DNA of 64,000 nt, taken from assembly GCA_949358305.1 (NCBI GenBank), contig OX442322.1:5518001-5582000 (forward strand), written 5' to 3'. The position numbers and the translations under genes were made by a program. The stretch comes from Strigamia acuminata. Its lineage: Eukaryota > Arthropoda > Chilopoda > Geophilomorpha > Linotaeniidae. The notes below the pieces were generated by a model. It was not told the DNA's origin. It did not search any database and was given only the letters and a program-made list of their open reading frames with translations. Positions 10,364 to 22,163 of the stretch are shown in pieces (positions within the stretch are counted from its first letter, which is position 1; every line of letters begins with the position of its first letter).

Positions 10364-12243
10364 TGTGACGGTGACGACCACAACTCCTATCGCATGATAG
10401 TACCGGGTATAAGTCGCGTGAATTAGTGAATAGTAACGAGATAAATAAATACAACAGAGTTATCAAAACAAGACATTTATTGTTATCAAACAATATAAAC
10501 AAATCTAAAGTTATACAAATGACTAATGCCGACATTTGGCAAGTTAAATACAAGTTAAACTATACATGAAATTGGCTGTAAAACAGCCCTGAAATAATAT
10601 GATTACGGTTATTGGTGATCCGGGGTTCGGGAACGGCAAAACGCCCGCTCGACCGAGTTATAGATGTCGTCTGCGATAGCCGGGCTGGCTGTGTCCTCGC
10701 GGCTTCCGTCGGCGCTTCGTAATCGTGGAACTGCTTCGTTCGCGTTCCAGGTCCGTATCGTGTAATGGTCCGTGTAATGCTTCTTGGTTCGATCCGAGAG
10801 GTGCGGTTGACTCATGTGCACCGCCACAACTAGGGTTGGAAATTGGTAATGAATAAATGAAGTCATTTATTCGCCAAGGTTCCGCTTGCGAATTATATTT
10901 AATTCGCGATGTTGTGAGTTTAATAAATTAACTCAATAAATTGTATTCAATTTATTGTTACGAATTTGATTCGTCATACAGTGAAATAAGTCTCGTGACT
11001 TACTTCGGTTGTTAACTTGTTGCCAAGTTTAAACAATTAAGGTGTATTTATCAACTACAAAATATAATAAAGGTTAAACATCGCAACACACAATTGCCGT
11101 CAAAGTTCGCCTTGCCGAGCAGAACAGTATCGCGCGTGCCCTAAATAACAGTGCGGTGAGAGACGGCACTGGTATTCAGGGGGATATAGCCCGCAGTTCT
11201 GCACAACAGAATTAATCACCCGAGATACTACTCATAAGTAGACTGCTTTGGCACCATCACCGAAGAGATATAACTTTCCCAAACACATAGTGCTACTGGC
11301 GGTAACTGCATGTTTTGCATGCAGACTGCTTTGGCACCATCAAGTGATGGAGTCAATCTCTTTCAGTAACAGTGCTACTAACGGTTACTAAATACTTTGG
11401 TATCACACGTGATTCTATTGTCCGACCACGAGGATACTTATGCGGGAGGCTTTCTCCTCGGCAAGACCGTTTGACGGAAACATTAACAGTCCGAACTTCG
11501 CCTTCAGTTGACGGGGGTTGCATGGCTCAGCAGAGCCATGCTATGCATGGACCGGTAGGCCCATGCCCTGAGTAAGAAACAGTTATTTGACATGCGGAAC
11601 ATACCAAATAACCAGAAATCAAGAACTAACTAACTTCCTGTTGTCAGGGAGTTTTATACTTGGTGGGATTAAGTTCCACCAATCTCGTACCGCAGGAAGT
11701 GGATACGGGGATGCAACTTCAGATTATGCTAATCCTTTAGCAAAACCGGATCTGGATACTCAGGACCGGAAATGGATACCGGGGACACATTCCCAAGTTA
11801 CACATTTTAATCCTTTAATCCGCATGGTCACATTTCCAAGAATGTGACCAATTCTTTCTTCCAATCTTTCAATACAATAATATAACTTTATATTATTGTC
11901 AAGTTAAATAATCTAAACCAATATATTAAATACTTATTTAATATATTGAGTGTTATTCATTTAATTCCGTATTTCGAATTTACCGCTGATTTGCGATAGC
12001 GCCTTCTAGTGGCGACATACCGCATTGACGAATGCTGTTTTAGCAGACGAAATCTTGTATTTTTGGCCGTGATACTTTGATATCACGAAGTAATGTTAAT
12101 TAATATTTATTAATATAACAACTTTGCTTCTGAAACATCATAAATAACTTTATTCAGGACTCTTATCAGTTTTACAAGCAAATACAGTAAAATTACCGTC
12201 ATAATGGCACAATAGGCATTTATAGCCATATTAATTTGTCACA
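10364..12243 (-). repeat. GypX-1 5' LTR
   Basis: Second copy of the 1880-base LTR, upstream of gag in element orientation, with the PBS two bases beyond its left edge and the ACTT duplication beyond its right edge. No difference from 4607-6486 was found by eye. Confidence 0.92.
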
Positions 12244-13689
12244 ACTTTCAAAGAGCGAGAAATTTATACCGAAGTTCCCCGACCACCGGACACCACCATT
12301 CTCGGTTGTAAATGGATTTTCAAGCTAAAAACCGATGCAGCCGGAATCGTCACTCGTCATCATGCTCGCCTAGTTGCCCAAGGATTTTACCAAACCCTCG
12401 GCGTGGACTTCGATGAGGTGTTTAGCCCGGTCGTGAACTTCGTGCTGATTCGTCTATTTTTCTGTCTCCTGGTTGTGTTGCGAGGCTGGAAAGACGCACA
12501 CCTCTACGTAAAATGTGCGTACCTGTATGGCGAGTTAAAACACAAAGTATACATGAGAATCCCTGCAGGTGCCACATGCACCGATCCAAACAACGTGTGG
12601 CTTCTTCTCAAATCGCTTTACGGCCTCCACCAATCCGGGAGACAATGGTTCGAGAAACTCGACGAGACACTTCGGGCCCTCGGATTTCGAAGACTGCCAG
12701 CATGTAATTGTGTTTACGTGTTCGGGAATACAGCTGTTATGCTGGTCTACGTGGACGACATCGTCGTGTTTTACGCGTCCGACAGTGTTTTCAATCAGCT
12801 AATCCGTCTCATCTCTTCGAAATTCGACATAGTCAACCTCGGTCCGATCACGAAGCTATTAGGCGTCGAATTTATCCGCGACGCCGGACGCACGTTCATA
12901 ACGCAACGTGCTTATATCGCCAAACTTGTTAAGAAATTCGGGGCGTCGACAAATAATCTCGTCAAGACACCAGTGACCCCGGGAACGACACTCGTCAGAG
13001 GATCGACCGAAAACTTGGAAGATTTTCCATACCGATCTCTAATCGGTTCACTTCTGTTTTTGGCATCGAGAACTCGTCCCGACATACTCTATTCCGTCAT
13101 CGCTTTGGCACAGTACAACACGTGCTATAATCGAACCCACATCCGCGCCTTGTTGCAGGTTCTGCAGTACGTAGCAAACACTGCAGAACTTTGCATCGAA
13201 TTATCCGGTTGCTCTTCTAGTCAACTATCTGCATTTACCGACGCGTCGTGGGCAAGCGATCCGGAGACATCATTGAGCTTCGGGGGATACATTGTATACG
13301 TTGGAAATGTACCTATTGGCTGGTCCTGTCGTAAACAGTCGACCGTAGCGTGCTCAACTATGGAAGCCGAATTCATCGCCCTGGTTGAGTGCGTGAAGGA
13401 GATTTTCTGGCTCCACAGCGTGTACACCGAATTCCCGATTCTCAATCGTCTATCCCGACCTATCGTGTATTCCGACGCCCTGGCCTCGATTCAATTTACG
13501 TCTAATGACATCGAGAACGCGAAGACGAAGCATATTCGCGTGAAGTTTCACTGGCTCAGGGAGTGGTTTACTGCGGGAGTCTTCGATCTTCGAAAGGTAG
13601 CCGGCGAAATTAATACCGCCGACATATTCACAAAGTGGCTATCTTCGGAACGTTTACGATCATTGATTTCGAAGATCTTCCGAGTATAA
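12244..13689 (+). pseudogene. CopA-1 reverse transcriptase-RNase H
   Basis: Remaining third of CopA-1 pol, open from the GypX-1 target duplication to the TAA at 13687-13689. RT shows LGCKWIFKLK, ARLVAQGF, EVFSPVVNF, the polymerase motif YVDDIVVF near 12750, and LLGVEF. RNase H shows FTDASWASD near 13240, MEAEFIAL near 13365 and the C-terminal ADIFTKWLSSERL. This part has no internal stop, but it is separated from its start by GypX-1 and out of frame with the upstream part after the deletion at about 4595. Confidence 0.92.
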
Positions 13690-13904
13690 ACAGACCGTGA
13701 CATTCCTATTTTATTTTCACCCGATTTCGAGGATCATCGAGTAATAGAGGGAATTTTCGGGCTTCCTTAGAGAAGAGTTCTTCAATAATAGTACCCGCCT
13801 CGGTGATTCGAAACTTTATTGTTTATCTTTTCAAATAATTATATACTGTAATTCCAGTGTCCGTTCTCGTCCCCTGCTTATTATATTACATCGAAGAGGG
13901 GATT
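13690..13904 (+). other. CopA-1 3' non-coding region and polypurine tract
   Basis: About 200 bases after the stop. GAAGAGGGGA at 13893-13902 lies two bases before the LTR and is the plus-strand primer. The same tract occurs in CopA-2 (35464-35473, opposite strand). Confidence 0.8.
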
Positions 13905-14432
13905 TGTTGGTCTAAAGACCATCTTTTGTCGATATAATATATTTAGATTATCATATATCTCGATGTTTAACTTGTTTTCACTATCATTTGGTTATTGATC
14001 ACATTTATGTTCGATTAGTATTATTACGTACGAGATTCCGTACATTGTATTGTTTTTCCCTCATGATTTGTCCTGTGAGACATGATTTATCCTATGTTAT
14101 TGTCAATTCACGGCACTAGGTGCCACTACTTATTGCTTTTTCCAATCCAACATGGCGCTGCACACGATTTGGTGCAGCTTAGCTGAATTTCATCTTTTAG
14201 GACTCTTATTTGTAATGTATTGTGTTTATATTAAATTGTTATTATTATTTTAAGTATTCTCGTTCTTTTAGTGCACATTTCAGTGCATTTACACAGCGCA
14301 TATAAGCGACATTAGGTCGCGCGCTTTGCCGAAACGATACGCGTCGTATCGTTAATGTCTGTGCGGGCCGCACAGCTCCATTTCACGCTTCCAATCGGTT
14401 ACAACCGATATTTTGCGCACTCCTCTGCTACA
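13905..14432 (+). repeat. CopA-1 3' LTR
   Basis: 528 bases, TGTTGG...GCTACA. Just inside the start is the inverted repeat TGGTC-TAAA-GACCA (13908-13921). Adjoins CopB sequence TTTAA at 14433. Related to the CopA-2 LTRs (526 bases). Confidence 0.92.
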
Positions 14433-14705
14433 TTTAACATGTCGGTGATGTCTGACTACTTTGAGGATCTACAACCTTGCGTTTTAGCTGATAGTACGGC
14501 GGCGATACAATACAGCAAAAATTGCGTTGAAAATAAGGCAAATAAACATATTGAAGTTCGCTTCCATTATTTGCGCGATTTGTACGAAAGCAAGATCTTT
14601 GACATCCGGCACGTTCCTGGGAAACTGAACGTGGCCGACTTGTTAACCAAGTGGTTGGCTCGCCCACGTCTGACCGAATTATGTGGACACATTTTTGATT
14701 TGTGA
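14433..14705 (+). pseudogene. CopB RNase H C-terminus
   Basis: The last 90 or so codons of a different copia pol, resuming after the CopA-1 3' LTR. Motifs: CVLADSTAAIQY, ENKANKHIEVRFHYLRD and LNVADLLTKWLARPRL, close to CopF and CopD C-termini. Stop at 14703-14705. The rest of CopB lies before the window because CopA-1 splits it. An apparent ORF from 14355 begins inside the CopA-1 LTR and is a fusion artefact. Confidence 0.88.
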
Positions 14706-14716
14706 CAAAGTTGTCC

Positions 14717-14724
14717 AGAGGGGG
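14717..14724 (+). other. CopB polypurine tract
   Basis: AGAGGGGG directly before the TGTATAG start of the CopB LTR. Confidence 0.75.
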
Positions 14725-15242
14725 TGTATAGATATTTAGGACAATCTTTGCCACTGTACACACTTGAGGGCACGTGTTTACGGTTTAGCGTGCTCAAACC
14801 CACGGTGTAACTTTTGTGTAAGGAGCGGCGCTTATCACTAGCTAATTGTGTTTTTAGTTCTCTAATTATGAGAATGAGTGTTGTCTGCAAATGTTATAAT
14901 TAGTGAATTGTAAAATGTTAATATGCATTAGCATTTGATTTGGCATTTATTGAATTCTTATTCAAGCATAAGCAATGTTTGGAATTGTGTATTAGCAGCA
15001 TATTATGTTTTATCAGTGTCTGCTATTTCCTTGTATTATTTGATTGCATTTATTATGTCATTGTTAAGGATTTGTTCTATGAAGCAAATCACATGTTTTA
15101 TTTGATGTAACCTGGAACCCAGGTATTTTATGTACAGTCTTCTCTATGTTTTATGACAGTAAAGATGGCGGCACGATTTGTGCAGTTAACTCACAGCTGA
15201 AAAATCGTTTTGGACTCACCTTATTTCGATTATAGGCCAACA
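14725..15242 (+). repeat. CopB 3' LTR
   Basis: 518 bases, TGTATAG...GCCAACA. Its right end is fixed by the abrupt start of CopD LTR sequence at 15243, so CopB is inserted 325 bases into the CopD 5' LTR. The expected duplication is GTTTG (15243-15247); the left copy is outside the window. It contains an AAGATGGCGGC box at 15162-15172. Confidence 0.82.
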
Positions 15243-15396
15243 GTTTGTACTGATTGACAGCAAATAGCCTCAATCAGGTGATCTTATCTGTTATTCCGAT
15301 GAATAAAAGATGGCGCACGCAAGTCGGTGTCGCGCACCTTTTTAAACCTGTGTTCCAACTCTTTTCGTCTTTAGAAATCCGGGAAATGACACCACA
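15243..15396 (+). repeat. CopD 5' LTR, last 154 bases
   Basis: Matches 33236-33389 of the 3' LTR from GTTTGTACTG to GACACCACA and is followed by a PBS. Sequence before 15243 is CopB LTR, not CopD. The first 325 LTR bases should therefore lie left of CopB, outside the window. Confidence 0.9.
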
Positions 15397-15398
15397 AG

Positions 15399-15410
15399 TG
15401 GTAGCAGAGG
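15399..15410 (+). other. CopD primer-binding site, initiator tRNA-Met 3' end
   Basis: TGGTAGCAGAGG, two bases after the LTR end; complementary to the initiator tRNA-Met 3' terminus. Confidence 0.87.
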
Positions 15411-15709
15411 CTGTGCGACGATAAGGCCAGCAGTTTTTGGAACTTTTCCGGCGTATTTCGAGACGGAACGAACGAAGGACGTCGGCCGAGATCGTCGCAG
15501 ACACGAATCGACGGCTGAGTGCGAATTAACTTCGCCAACGGACTCGAAACTTCAGGATTCGGACATTACTACGAACAGTTTGCAGTGTAAGCAGTGTTAT
15601 TTCGAATTTTTTCTGTGCGAAATAAGCACATTTTTCGCCGTTACAAAGCAAATTTTCTTCGGCGGCCATCTTGGATTCGGCAGCGAAGCCAACGTAGCCA
15701 CGACGTGTA
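15411..15709 (+). other. CopD leader, first part
   Basis: Non-coding leader up to the CopC-1 insertion. It has a reversed AAGATGGCCGC box (15662-15672) and ends with the target duplication GTGTA (15705-15709). Confidence 0.65.
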
Positions 15710-16033
15710 TGTTGAGATATCGTGTGTATTTATCACCTATTATGTACATATGTTTATACTTATATCGTATTATCAGGTTACCGCATTATGTATCAATGTA
15801 TCACTATTTGTACTTGGCAGTGAAGACAGTCACAGCCTTTGTTTACATGTAACTTGTATATGTTGCCCACAGGTGGCTCTGGTGATGACACAAGTCACAT
15901 GGCGTATGAATAAACACTCACTTGATGTTTTGTTACCCACCTGTAAAGATGGACTCTAATTCTTTATCCACCTGATGTTTTTCCAAACCACTGTTTTTGC
16001 AAGTCACTACAAATTCTATATGAATATACAACA
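15710..16033 (+). repeat. CopC-1 5' LTR
   Basis: 324 bases, TGTTGAGATATCG...TATACAACA; about three differences from 21085-21408. Confidence 0.93.
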
Positions 16034-16034
16034 A

Positions 16035-16046
16035 GGTTATGGGCCC
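16035..16046 (+). other. CopC-1 primer-binding site, internal initiator tRNA-Met
   Basis: GGTTATGGGCCC, one base after the LTR, is complementary to the anticodon stem-loop of initiator tRNA-Met. This is the site used by Drosophila copia, which is known to prime with a 5' half-fragment of that tRNA. Confidence 0.85.
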
Positions 16047-16732
16047 CAAACAACGTGGGAAAAACATCCAAAGTGATTTGAAACATTTCAAGTCAACCAC
16101 AGGTGAAAAAGAGGGCGTTTCTCCTCCAAATCCAAGATGGCGGCGTCCATGAGGAAGGTCATCAGCCTGTGTTTGTGCCGACAATCCACGAGTTTAGCAG
16201 CGATTATCGACCATCCAAAGATGCAGGAACACTAAACGGGTTCGAACATTACGAAACTTTTCATTAATAAGTTTAATTTTCCAATTTTCGGACAATTTTC
16301 CGAATATCGCGAGGCGCGATACGTTTTGTCAACGTGTCGTTGATTCTTTCGTTGAGAAAACGACTCAACGAGGAATACGTAACGACAACGACTCTCGGCA
16401 ACCACACGGGAAGTGTGAACGAGCTGCGGACGAAAAACGATTGGAAAGACGCGGAAAAGTTTAATGGACGAATTTTCGAGGCGAAAAGACACTAAAACGA
16501 GGAGAAAACAACACAAGAAGACTAGAACTTTTGTTTATATTGCTATTTGTTTTGAATATATTGTGAATATATTGTTAGATTAGTGCTGTGTTAGGAAATA
16601 ATACTAACATAATTTTAAGAGCGCATTAACCTCGTGGAAATTGCACTATTTTCCACAAGTAAAGTATTTTGAAAGTGTTTTTGCTGAAAAGTGTGTGTGT
16701 GCAGTTTGAAGAGATTGTTTTCTTAAATCACA
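16047..16732 (+). other. CopC-1 leader, non-coding
   Basis: About 690 bases without a gene. It holds an AAGATGGCGGC box (16134-16144) and a perfect hairpin CACAC-GGGAA-GTGTG (16403-16417). Both have counterparts in the CopC-2 leader. Confidence 0.65.
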
Positions 16733-19700
16733 ATGGATACGGACAAACCGGACAGGAAAATAACACTTTTGAACAGAACAAACTATGACACTTGGAAGCA
16801 GCAAATCAAAGTGCTTTTGATGCATCACGGATGCTGGGCTTTCACGGATGGAACAGAAGAGGTGTTGGCACCCGGAGCATTGTGGCGGGACCGCTCGGAT
16901 TTCAAACTACGACAAGGAAGGGCCTTTAGTTTGATATACTACTCGATAGAAGAGCAGTACCATGAGTTGCTCAGCGGGATCGACGACGCCAAGAAAGCTT
17001 GGGCCACACTAAAAGCCAACTTTGAACCTGTTTCGAGAGCGAGGACAATTCGTCCAAATCCCAACAACAAGGAAATTATAGCCAAAACACTCGTGGATTT
17101 CAAGGCGGACAAAAAGGTGGCCGATCGAATTTTAGAGGCGGCAAAAATTCGAGAAGTTTTCGAGGAAACACGACCGGATCATCAGTACGGGGGCCGTGTT
17201 TTCGGTGCAATCAACCAGAGCACTGGGCGAGGGATTGCACAGTACAATTACCGTCAAACAACAGCCAGAACACAAATACAGCGGAAGAATTGGACACAAA
17301 TATGTTCGACGTCGGTTTTCTCACTGAGTTGAGCGAGGAAGAGATGTTGCAGTGCAGCGCAGCCAACAACTGTTGGATCTATGACACTGGGGCCACTGGA
17401 CATTTCTGTAAAGACAGGAACCAATTTTTCAACTTTAAAGAAACAACAGGAACAATTAGCCAAGCGGATAAGAAAACTTTGATTCAAATCCAGGGCGTCG
17501 GAGATGTCTGCGTGATGAGTTTGGTCGGAAGCGAGACAATTCCGATTACGCTTAAGAAAGTTTATTATGCGCCAGACTTGCGAAGGAATTTGTTGTCGGG
17601 ACCATGCATTGACGAGGCACGATGCAAAGTCGGCGTTGGCTCAGGGCTAAACTCTATTCCAAAAAGTAATTGAAATACTCCCATTGGTTGGTTGGTGCTC
17701 TAGTTCAGTTGTGTATTGAATATGATGCTGTTTTCAGATTCCAGTAGACTTGTGCGAAGATTTTCAATGCATTTATACTGGTGTTATGAATCTCCCAACC
17801 AATGGGAGTATTTCAATTACTTTTTGGAATAGAGTTTAGTCAAAATATACGATCCTCAGTGGAAAAGACAGTTGATGGAAGGAGTGAAGAAGGATCGATT
17901 ATATTTCATCAAACTCAGTGACCAGAAACCCGACTTCGAGAAGTTAAAGCAAAAGGCCAACAACAAAGCCAACGTTGGCGAACAGAAGAATCAAGAGCCA
18001 ACTAGTTTAACAAAGAACACAACAAAGAGCACATCTAATCCAGAGGAAGCGAGACTTTGGCATGAGCGGCTGGGACATATTTATTTTCCAAGTGTACAAG
18101 AGATGAGTAAGCGAGGAGCAGTAATTGGATTGCCAATTCTCGATGTCCCAATCACGCAATGCGATGTTTGCACGTTAGCAAAGAAGAAAGCAGTCTCACA
18201 CAAGTCGATACCAGGGATAAGATCAACAGAACCACTACAGTTGTTGCATATGGATGTGTGTGGAGCATTTAGCACACCAACGCTCTCGGGAAACAAATAC
18301 TTCTTAACTATTACGGACGACTTCTCTCGTTATTCGACAGTCTACTTAATGAAGAAGAAGGACGAAGTATTTGAGATTTTTCAAAAACATGCGAGTCGGA
18401 TAGAAAGACTGTTGGGAAAATCAATTTTGGCCATTCGCACGGACAATGGTATGGAGTTTTGCTCCAACAAGTTCGGACAGTACCTTGAAGAGCAAGGAAT
18501 CGCCCATGAGAGGACGAATGCGTACACACCCGCCCAGAACGGCGTTTCCGAGAGACTGAACCAGACGTTAGCGAACGGCATGCGTGCACTCGTTTACGAT
18601 GCCGGTTTGGAACATCGATTTTGGGGCGAAGCTATTCTAACGTTCAACTATTTGAGAAACAGAATCGCAAAGCTCAAGTTGGAGAAGACGCCGATAGAGC
18701 TTTACTATGGTCGGAAACCATCTTTACGTCACCTGAGAAAATTTGGAAGTCTCTGCTTTGTGCAGAAAAGAATACGAGATGGCAAGATTGACAATAAGAG
18801 TTTACATGGCATTATGCTCGGATATTCGAGAATCACGAAAGGATATCGAGTATGGCTGCCGGAATTTTCGAAGGTTATCGAAACCAGCAACGTAAAATTC
18901 GTAGAGAGCAGGCGCGGAGTTGAAGGCGTGCTGGGCTTACCAGAAAAATACACGACTTACATCGATAGTTTAGACGACAATTTGGACAATGACAACGATC
19001 GCCAATATTATTCTGATGAAGACGTGAGGCCGCCGCTACCCCCGCCAGTGCCAGTTAAGAAGAAGGAAGATCCAGAACTGGAATTGCCTCCAGTTAAATT
19101 GAAATTTAGACTGCCAGACGAGAAGTTGCAACACAATTTGCCAGCAGTAAAGCTTCCAAACAATTTGCCACAACCCGGACAAGGACTTGTGAATCCAGTT
19201 CCAGATCTTCCGGCACTAGTTTGGAAGAAAACAGAGAAAATCAGACCAACTGGACAGAAGGATGTCGAGTACACGATCGAGGGATACGACAAACCCAAGT
19301 TACGCTCGATACCCGATGTGAAGTGTTATTGCACAGAGCATAACCTTCCCGTACCTGAACATCTTTTTGAGGACAAAAGAAAAAAGAAGCCTTCTGAATT
19401 CAATACGACAGCAGATCATTTCGACATTGACTTTGATGATGTGAATATCAACTTTGAAGCCAATCATCTGGAAGTCTACGGCCCTGTTCGTTATGAAGAG
19501 ATAGCGACTTTACCAGAAAAGGATGAATGGCGCCAGGCGATAAACGATGAAATCGACACCATGCATGAGCGTGAGGTTTGGGAACTAGTTCCACCACCGC
19601 CCAACACTAAGATAGTGGGTTGTAAGTGGATTTACACGACCAAACAGAACGAAGAGGGGAAAGTCGCACGTTACAAGGCGAGGCTTGTTGCGCAAGGATT

Positions 19701-21054
19701 TTCCCAAGTCTACGGCGAGTCGTATGAGGAGACATTCTCACCCGTAGTCGACTTCTCAATCGTGCGCTTTATGTTCACGCTACTCGTCTGCATGCTAAAG
19801 TGGTCGTACATCCAGGCGGACGTCAAGTGTGCGTACCTTTACGCAAAACTTCATAAGACAGTTTACATGCGTCAGCCGAAAGGTTTCATTTCTAAAGGAA
19901 AGGAAAACTATGTCTGCCGACTCCTCCGAGCGATATACGGACTACATCAATCCGGAAGAGAATGGGGCATAGAACTAGAAGAGACTTTATTAAAGTTAGG
20001 ACTAGAGCATGTAAACTGGTGCAATTGCGTCTATAAGTATGGAAATATCGCCTATTTGATCGTCTACGTCGACGATATTGTAGTTTTTGGAAAACAACAT
20101 GCAGACGCAATAAACATACTCAACATGATCGGAACACAGTTTGATCTGGTCATACTTGGACTAACTAAGAAGCTTTTGGGAGTTGAATTTTATCCCTACA
20201 AACAACAAATGGTTCTTCATCAGAAATCCTATGTCAACAAAGTGTTGTTAAAATTCAAGAACCACTTGGACTCTGTAAAGATTCGATCCCAACCAATGAC
20301 AAAGGCAACTATCCTCACGAAGCGGGAATGTCCTAGCACGATTGATGAATTTAGAATCATGAAAGCAATTCCCTATCGAAGTTTGCTTGGATGTTTAGCG
20401 TTTATCGCATCGAGGACAAGACCTGATTTGACGTATGCAGTCAATATCCTAAGCCAATTTCAATCGAACCCAGGATGGGATCACTGGACTGCATTATTGG
20501 ACCTACTCAGCTATCTGAGAACGACGAGAAATTACGGATTAATGTTGTTCCCGAATGATCGGATCGAAGTTATCGGATACAGCGATTCCGACTATGCTAA
20601 TAACCGGGACGACCGAATCTCCGTTGGAGGAACCCTAGTAACACTAGGTAGCACACCTGTTTACTGGAGAACCTTCAAACAGCGGAATGTAACATTGTCG
20701 ACGATGGAAGCTGAATATGTGGCCCTTACAGAGACTGTTAAGGACTACATTTGGATAGTTCGTGTCCTACACGAAATTATTCCCGAATTGGCAGATAAGT
20801 TCCCTCACCGTGTCTTGTGCGACAATATTTCGACGGTAGATTTCACGAAGTCTTGCGTTGAAAACCGAAAAACTAAGCATATAGACATCCAATACCATTT
20901 TATAAGAGAACTTGTCAAGAAAGATAATCTTCAAATCGTCCATGTCGGCACAAAGTCTAATTACGCAGATATCTTCACCAAGTCTGTTGATAAGACTGAC
21001 TTAGTACAATTCTGTAGTCGCTTTTTGGTTGATTTAAGTTTTCTACGTGTTTGA
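16733..21054 (+). pseudogene. CopC-1 gag-pol polyprotein
   Basis: Start MDTDKPDRKITLLNRTNYDTW at 16733, matching CopC-2. About 320 bases of gag (mid-capsid) are missing near 17047, and the frame shifts. The zinc knuckle (CFRCNQPEHWARDC, 17197 on) and protease (WIYDTGATGH near 17375) are read one base later. After the MITE (17650-17836), pol is open to the stop at 21052-21054. Integrase shows LWHERLGH, CDVCTLAKKK, HMDVCG, IRTDNGMEF and NGVSERLNQ. RT shows KWIYTTK, SPVVDFS and YVDDIVVFG near 20065. RNase H shows YSDSDYANN and MEAEYVAL. The MITE plus duplication adds 189 bases, keeping the frame but bringing in stops. Confidence 0.92.
17650..17836. mobile_element. 187-bp MITE with 42-bp perfect terminal inverted repeats
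   Basis: The ends 17650-17691 and 17795-17836 are perfect inverted repeats beginning AACTCTATTCC, flanked by TA (17648-17649 and 17837-17838). The core of about 103 bases has no ORF. CopC-2 lacks it at the matching site, which proves insertion. TA duplication and short size fit a non-autonomous Tc1/mariner-type element. An alternative reading includes TA in a longer repeat (CTA...TAG). Confidence 0.88.
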
Positions 21055-21084
21055 TACAAAGCGAGATAATTCGAGGGGGCCGAT

Positions 21085-21408
21085 TGTTGAGATATCGTGT
21101 GTATTTATCACCTATTATGTACATATGTTTATACTTATATCGTATTATCAGGTTACCGCATTATGTATCAATGTATCACTATTTGTACTTGGCAGTGAAG
21201 ACAGTCACAACCTTTGTTTACATGTAACTTGTATATGTTGCCCACAGGTGGCTCTGGTGATGACACAAGTCACATGGTGTATGAATAAACACTCACTTGA
21301 TGTTTTGTTACTCACCTGTAAAGATGGACTCTAATTCTTTATCCACCTGATGTTTTTCCAAACCACTGTTTTTGCAAGTCACTACAAATTCTATATGAAT
21401 ATACAACA
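21085..21408 (+). repeat. CopC-1 3' LTR
   Basis: 324 bases, partner of 15710-16033, preceded by the purine tract GAGGGGG at 21073-21079 and followed by the GTGTA duplication. Confidence 0.93.
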
Positions 21409-22163
21409 GTGTATTCGAGACGATACACGCCTGCACAGAGCCGAATTACCGACATATCGGTTATTTCCTTCGTGGGAAACGGCAGTAACGTTAAAACGAC
21501 GAATTTTCGCCGAGAAAAGGACGGAAATCGTCGTTGGATCGTCGCAAACGAGGATTTGTTCTACGGCGGCCATTTTCTCGAATTTTTCAGCGTGAACGAC
21601 GGTGGAGAATTGTTTGGGACATTGTTTGCGTGTAAATACGCGTACACAATTATATTTTGGATCGGAAAAGCCGTGGCTTGCACCCCGGCGTGCTACACGA
21701 AGGCGCGGACGTGCGCAACGACGATTTTGGATCGTTTTTCCCCGCTTTTGCACGGAAGTGTGCAGGCGGTAGCACGTCAGCCCCATTACCGTGCACCAAT
21801 AACGTCAAGCCGACGTTCACCGCTACGAGGAAGCGATTGCGACGATCGGATCCCGCAATTCGCCTAACTTAACAACGCAAAAGTGTTTATTTTGATTTTT
21901 TGTGAAACTTTGTTAAGTTTAAGGTTTTGTTTTTGGTCTCCCCTTAGTATCGGTGCCACCCTACGTCCAGCGGGCACGTGGCACTGTATTCTTGTCTGGG
22001 CTTGTCCACGGCCACCCAACCGATCCCGCGACCCCAGGTGGTCGGACGGAAGAGTTGGGGGACGATCAGTCAAGGTTTGATCGCCGCTCTTATAGCGGTT
22101 TGCCCACGGGTGGAATTGTGTTTTCTCCTTCCTTTTTGGGGGCGACAATTGTGCTAGTGTCTT
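21409..22163 (+). other. CopD leader, second part
   Basis: The leader resumes after CopC-1. It has a reversed AAAATGGCCGC box (21566-21576) and a stretch near 21920 (TTAAGGTTTTGTTTTTGGTC) similar to the CopF leader near 46810. No gene. The gag start expected from CopF is not preserved here. Confidence 0.6.

Larger units (their letters stand above)
4607..12243 (-). mobile_element. GypX-1, Ty3/gypsy-type element, gag only, very young
   Basis: A 7637-base minus-strand LTR element inserted in CopA-1 pol. Both LTRs are 1880 bases with TGTGAC...GTCACA ends, and the flanks carry a 4-bp duplication ACTT (4603-4606 and 12244-12247). The 5' LTR is on the right. It has a tRNA-Gln PBS and a gag ORF related to GypX-2 gag. 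There is no pol, no ORF3, and about 1 kb of AT-rich non-coding DNA before the 3' LTR. The LTRs look identical by eye, so insertion was recent. The missing pol means it would need enzymes from a relative such as GypX-2. Confidence 0.93.
1..14432 (+). mobile_element. CopA-1, Ty1/copia LTR retrotransposon, interrupted by GypX-1
   Basis: Plus-strand copia element whose 5' LTR begins before the window; only its last 83 bases are visible. Order: LTR end, PBS, leader, gag-PR-IN, [GypX-1 at 4607-12243], RT-RNase H, PPT, 3' LTR ending at 14432. The 83 visible bases of the 5' LTR match the end of the 3' LTR by eye. It sits inside the RNase H region of CopB, whose reading frame resumes at 14433. It is dead: one frameshift in the integrase core, a deletion of about 125 bases before RT, and the GypX-1 insertion. 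Its 5-bp target duplication cannot be checked because the left flank is outside the window. Confidence 0.93.
15710..21408 (+). mobile_element. CopC-1, Drosophila-copia-like element
   Basis: 5699 bases with two 324-base LTRs and a perfect 5-bp duplication GTGTA (15705-15709 and 21409-21413). The LTRs differ at about three positions by eye, so it is fairly young. It encodes one copia polyprotein, disabled by an internal gag deletion with frameshift and by a 187-bp MITE in the protease-integrase spacer. PPT GAGGGGG precedes the 3' LTR. The PBS matches the anticodon region of initiator tRNA-Met rather than its 3' end. Confidence 0.94.

Noticed and set aside
14355-14705. ORF that seems to fuse novel N-terminal residues to an RNase H tail
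   Set aside because: Its first 26 codons are CopA-1 LTR sequence; the same LTR sequence recurs at position 1. It is a readthrough from an insertion, not a chimeric gene.
15594-15959. ORF repeated at 21047-21334
   Set aside because: Read from the CopC-1 LTRs; repeated because the LTRs are.
21657-22148. Small ORFs on both strands in the CopD leader
   Set aside because: GC-rich leader with chance frames; not conserved in CopF.
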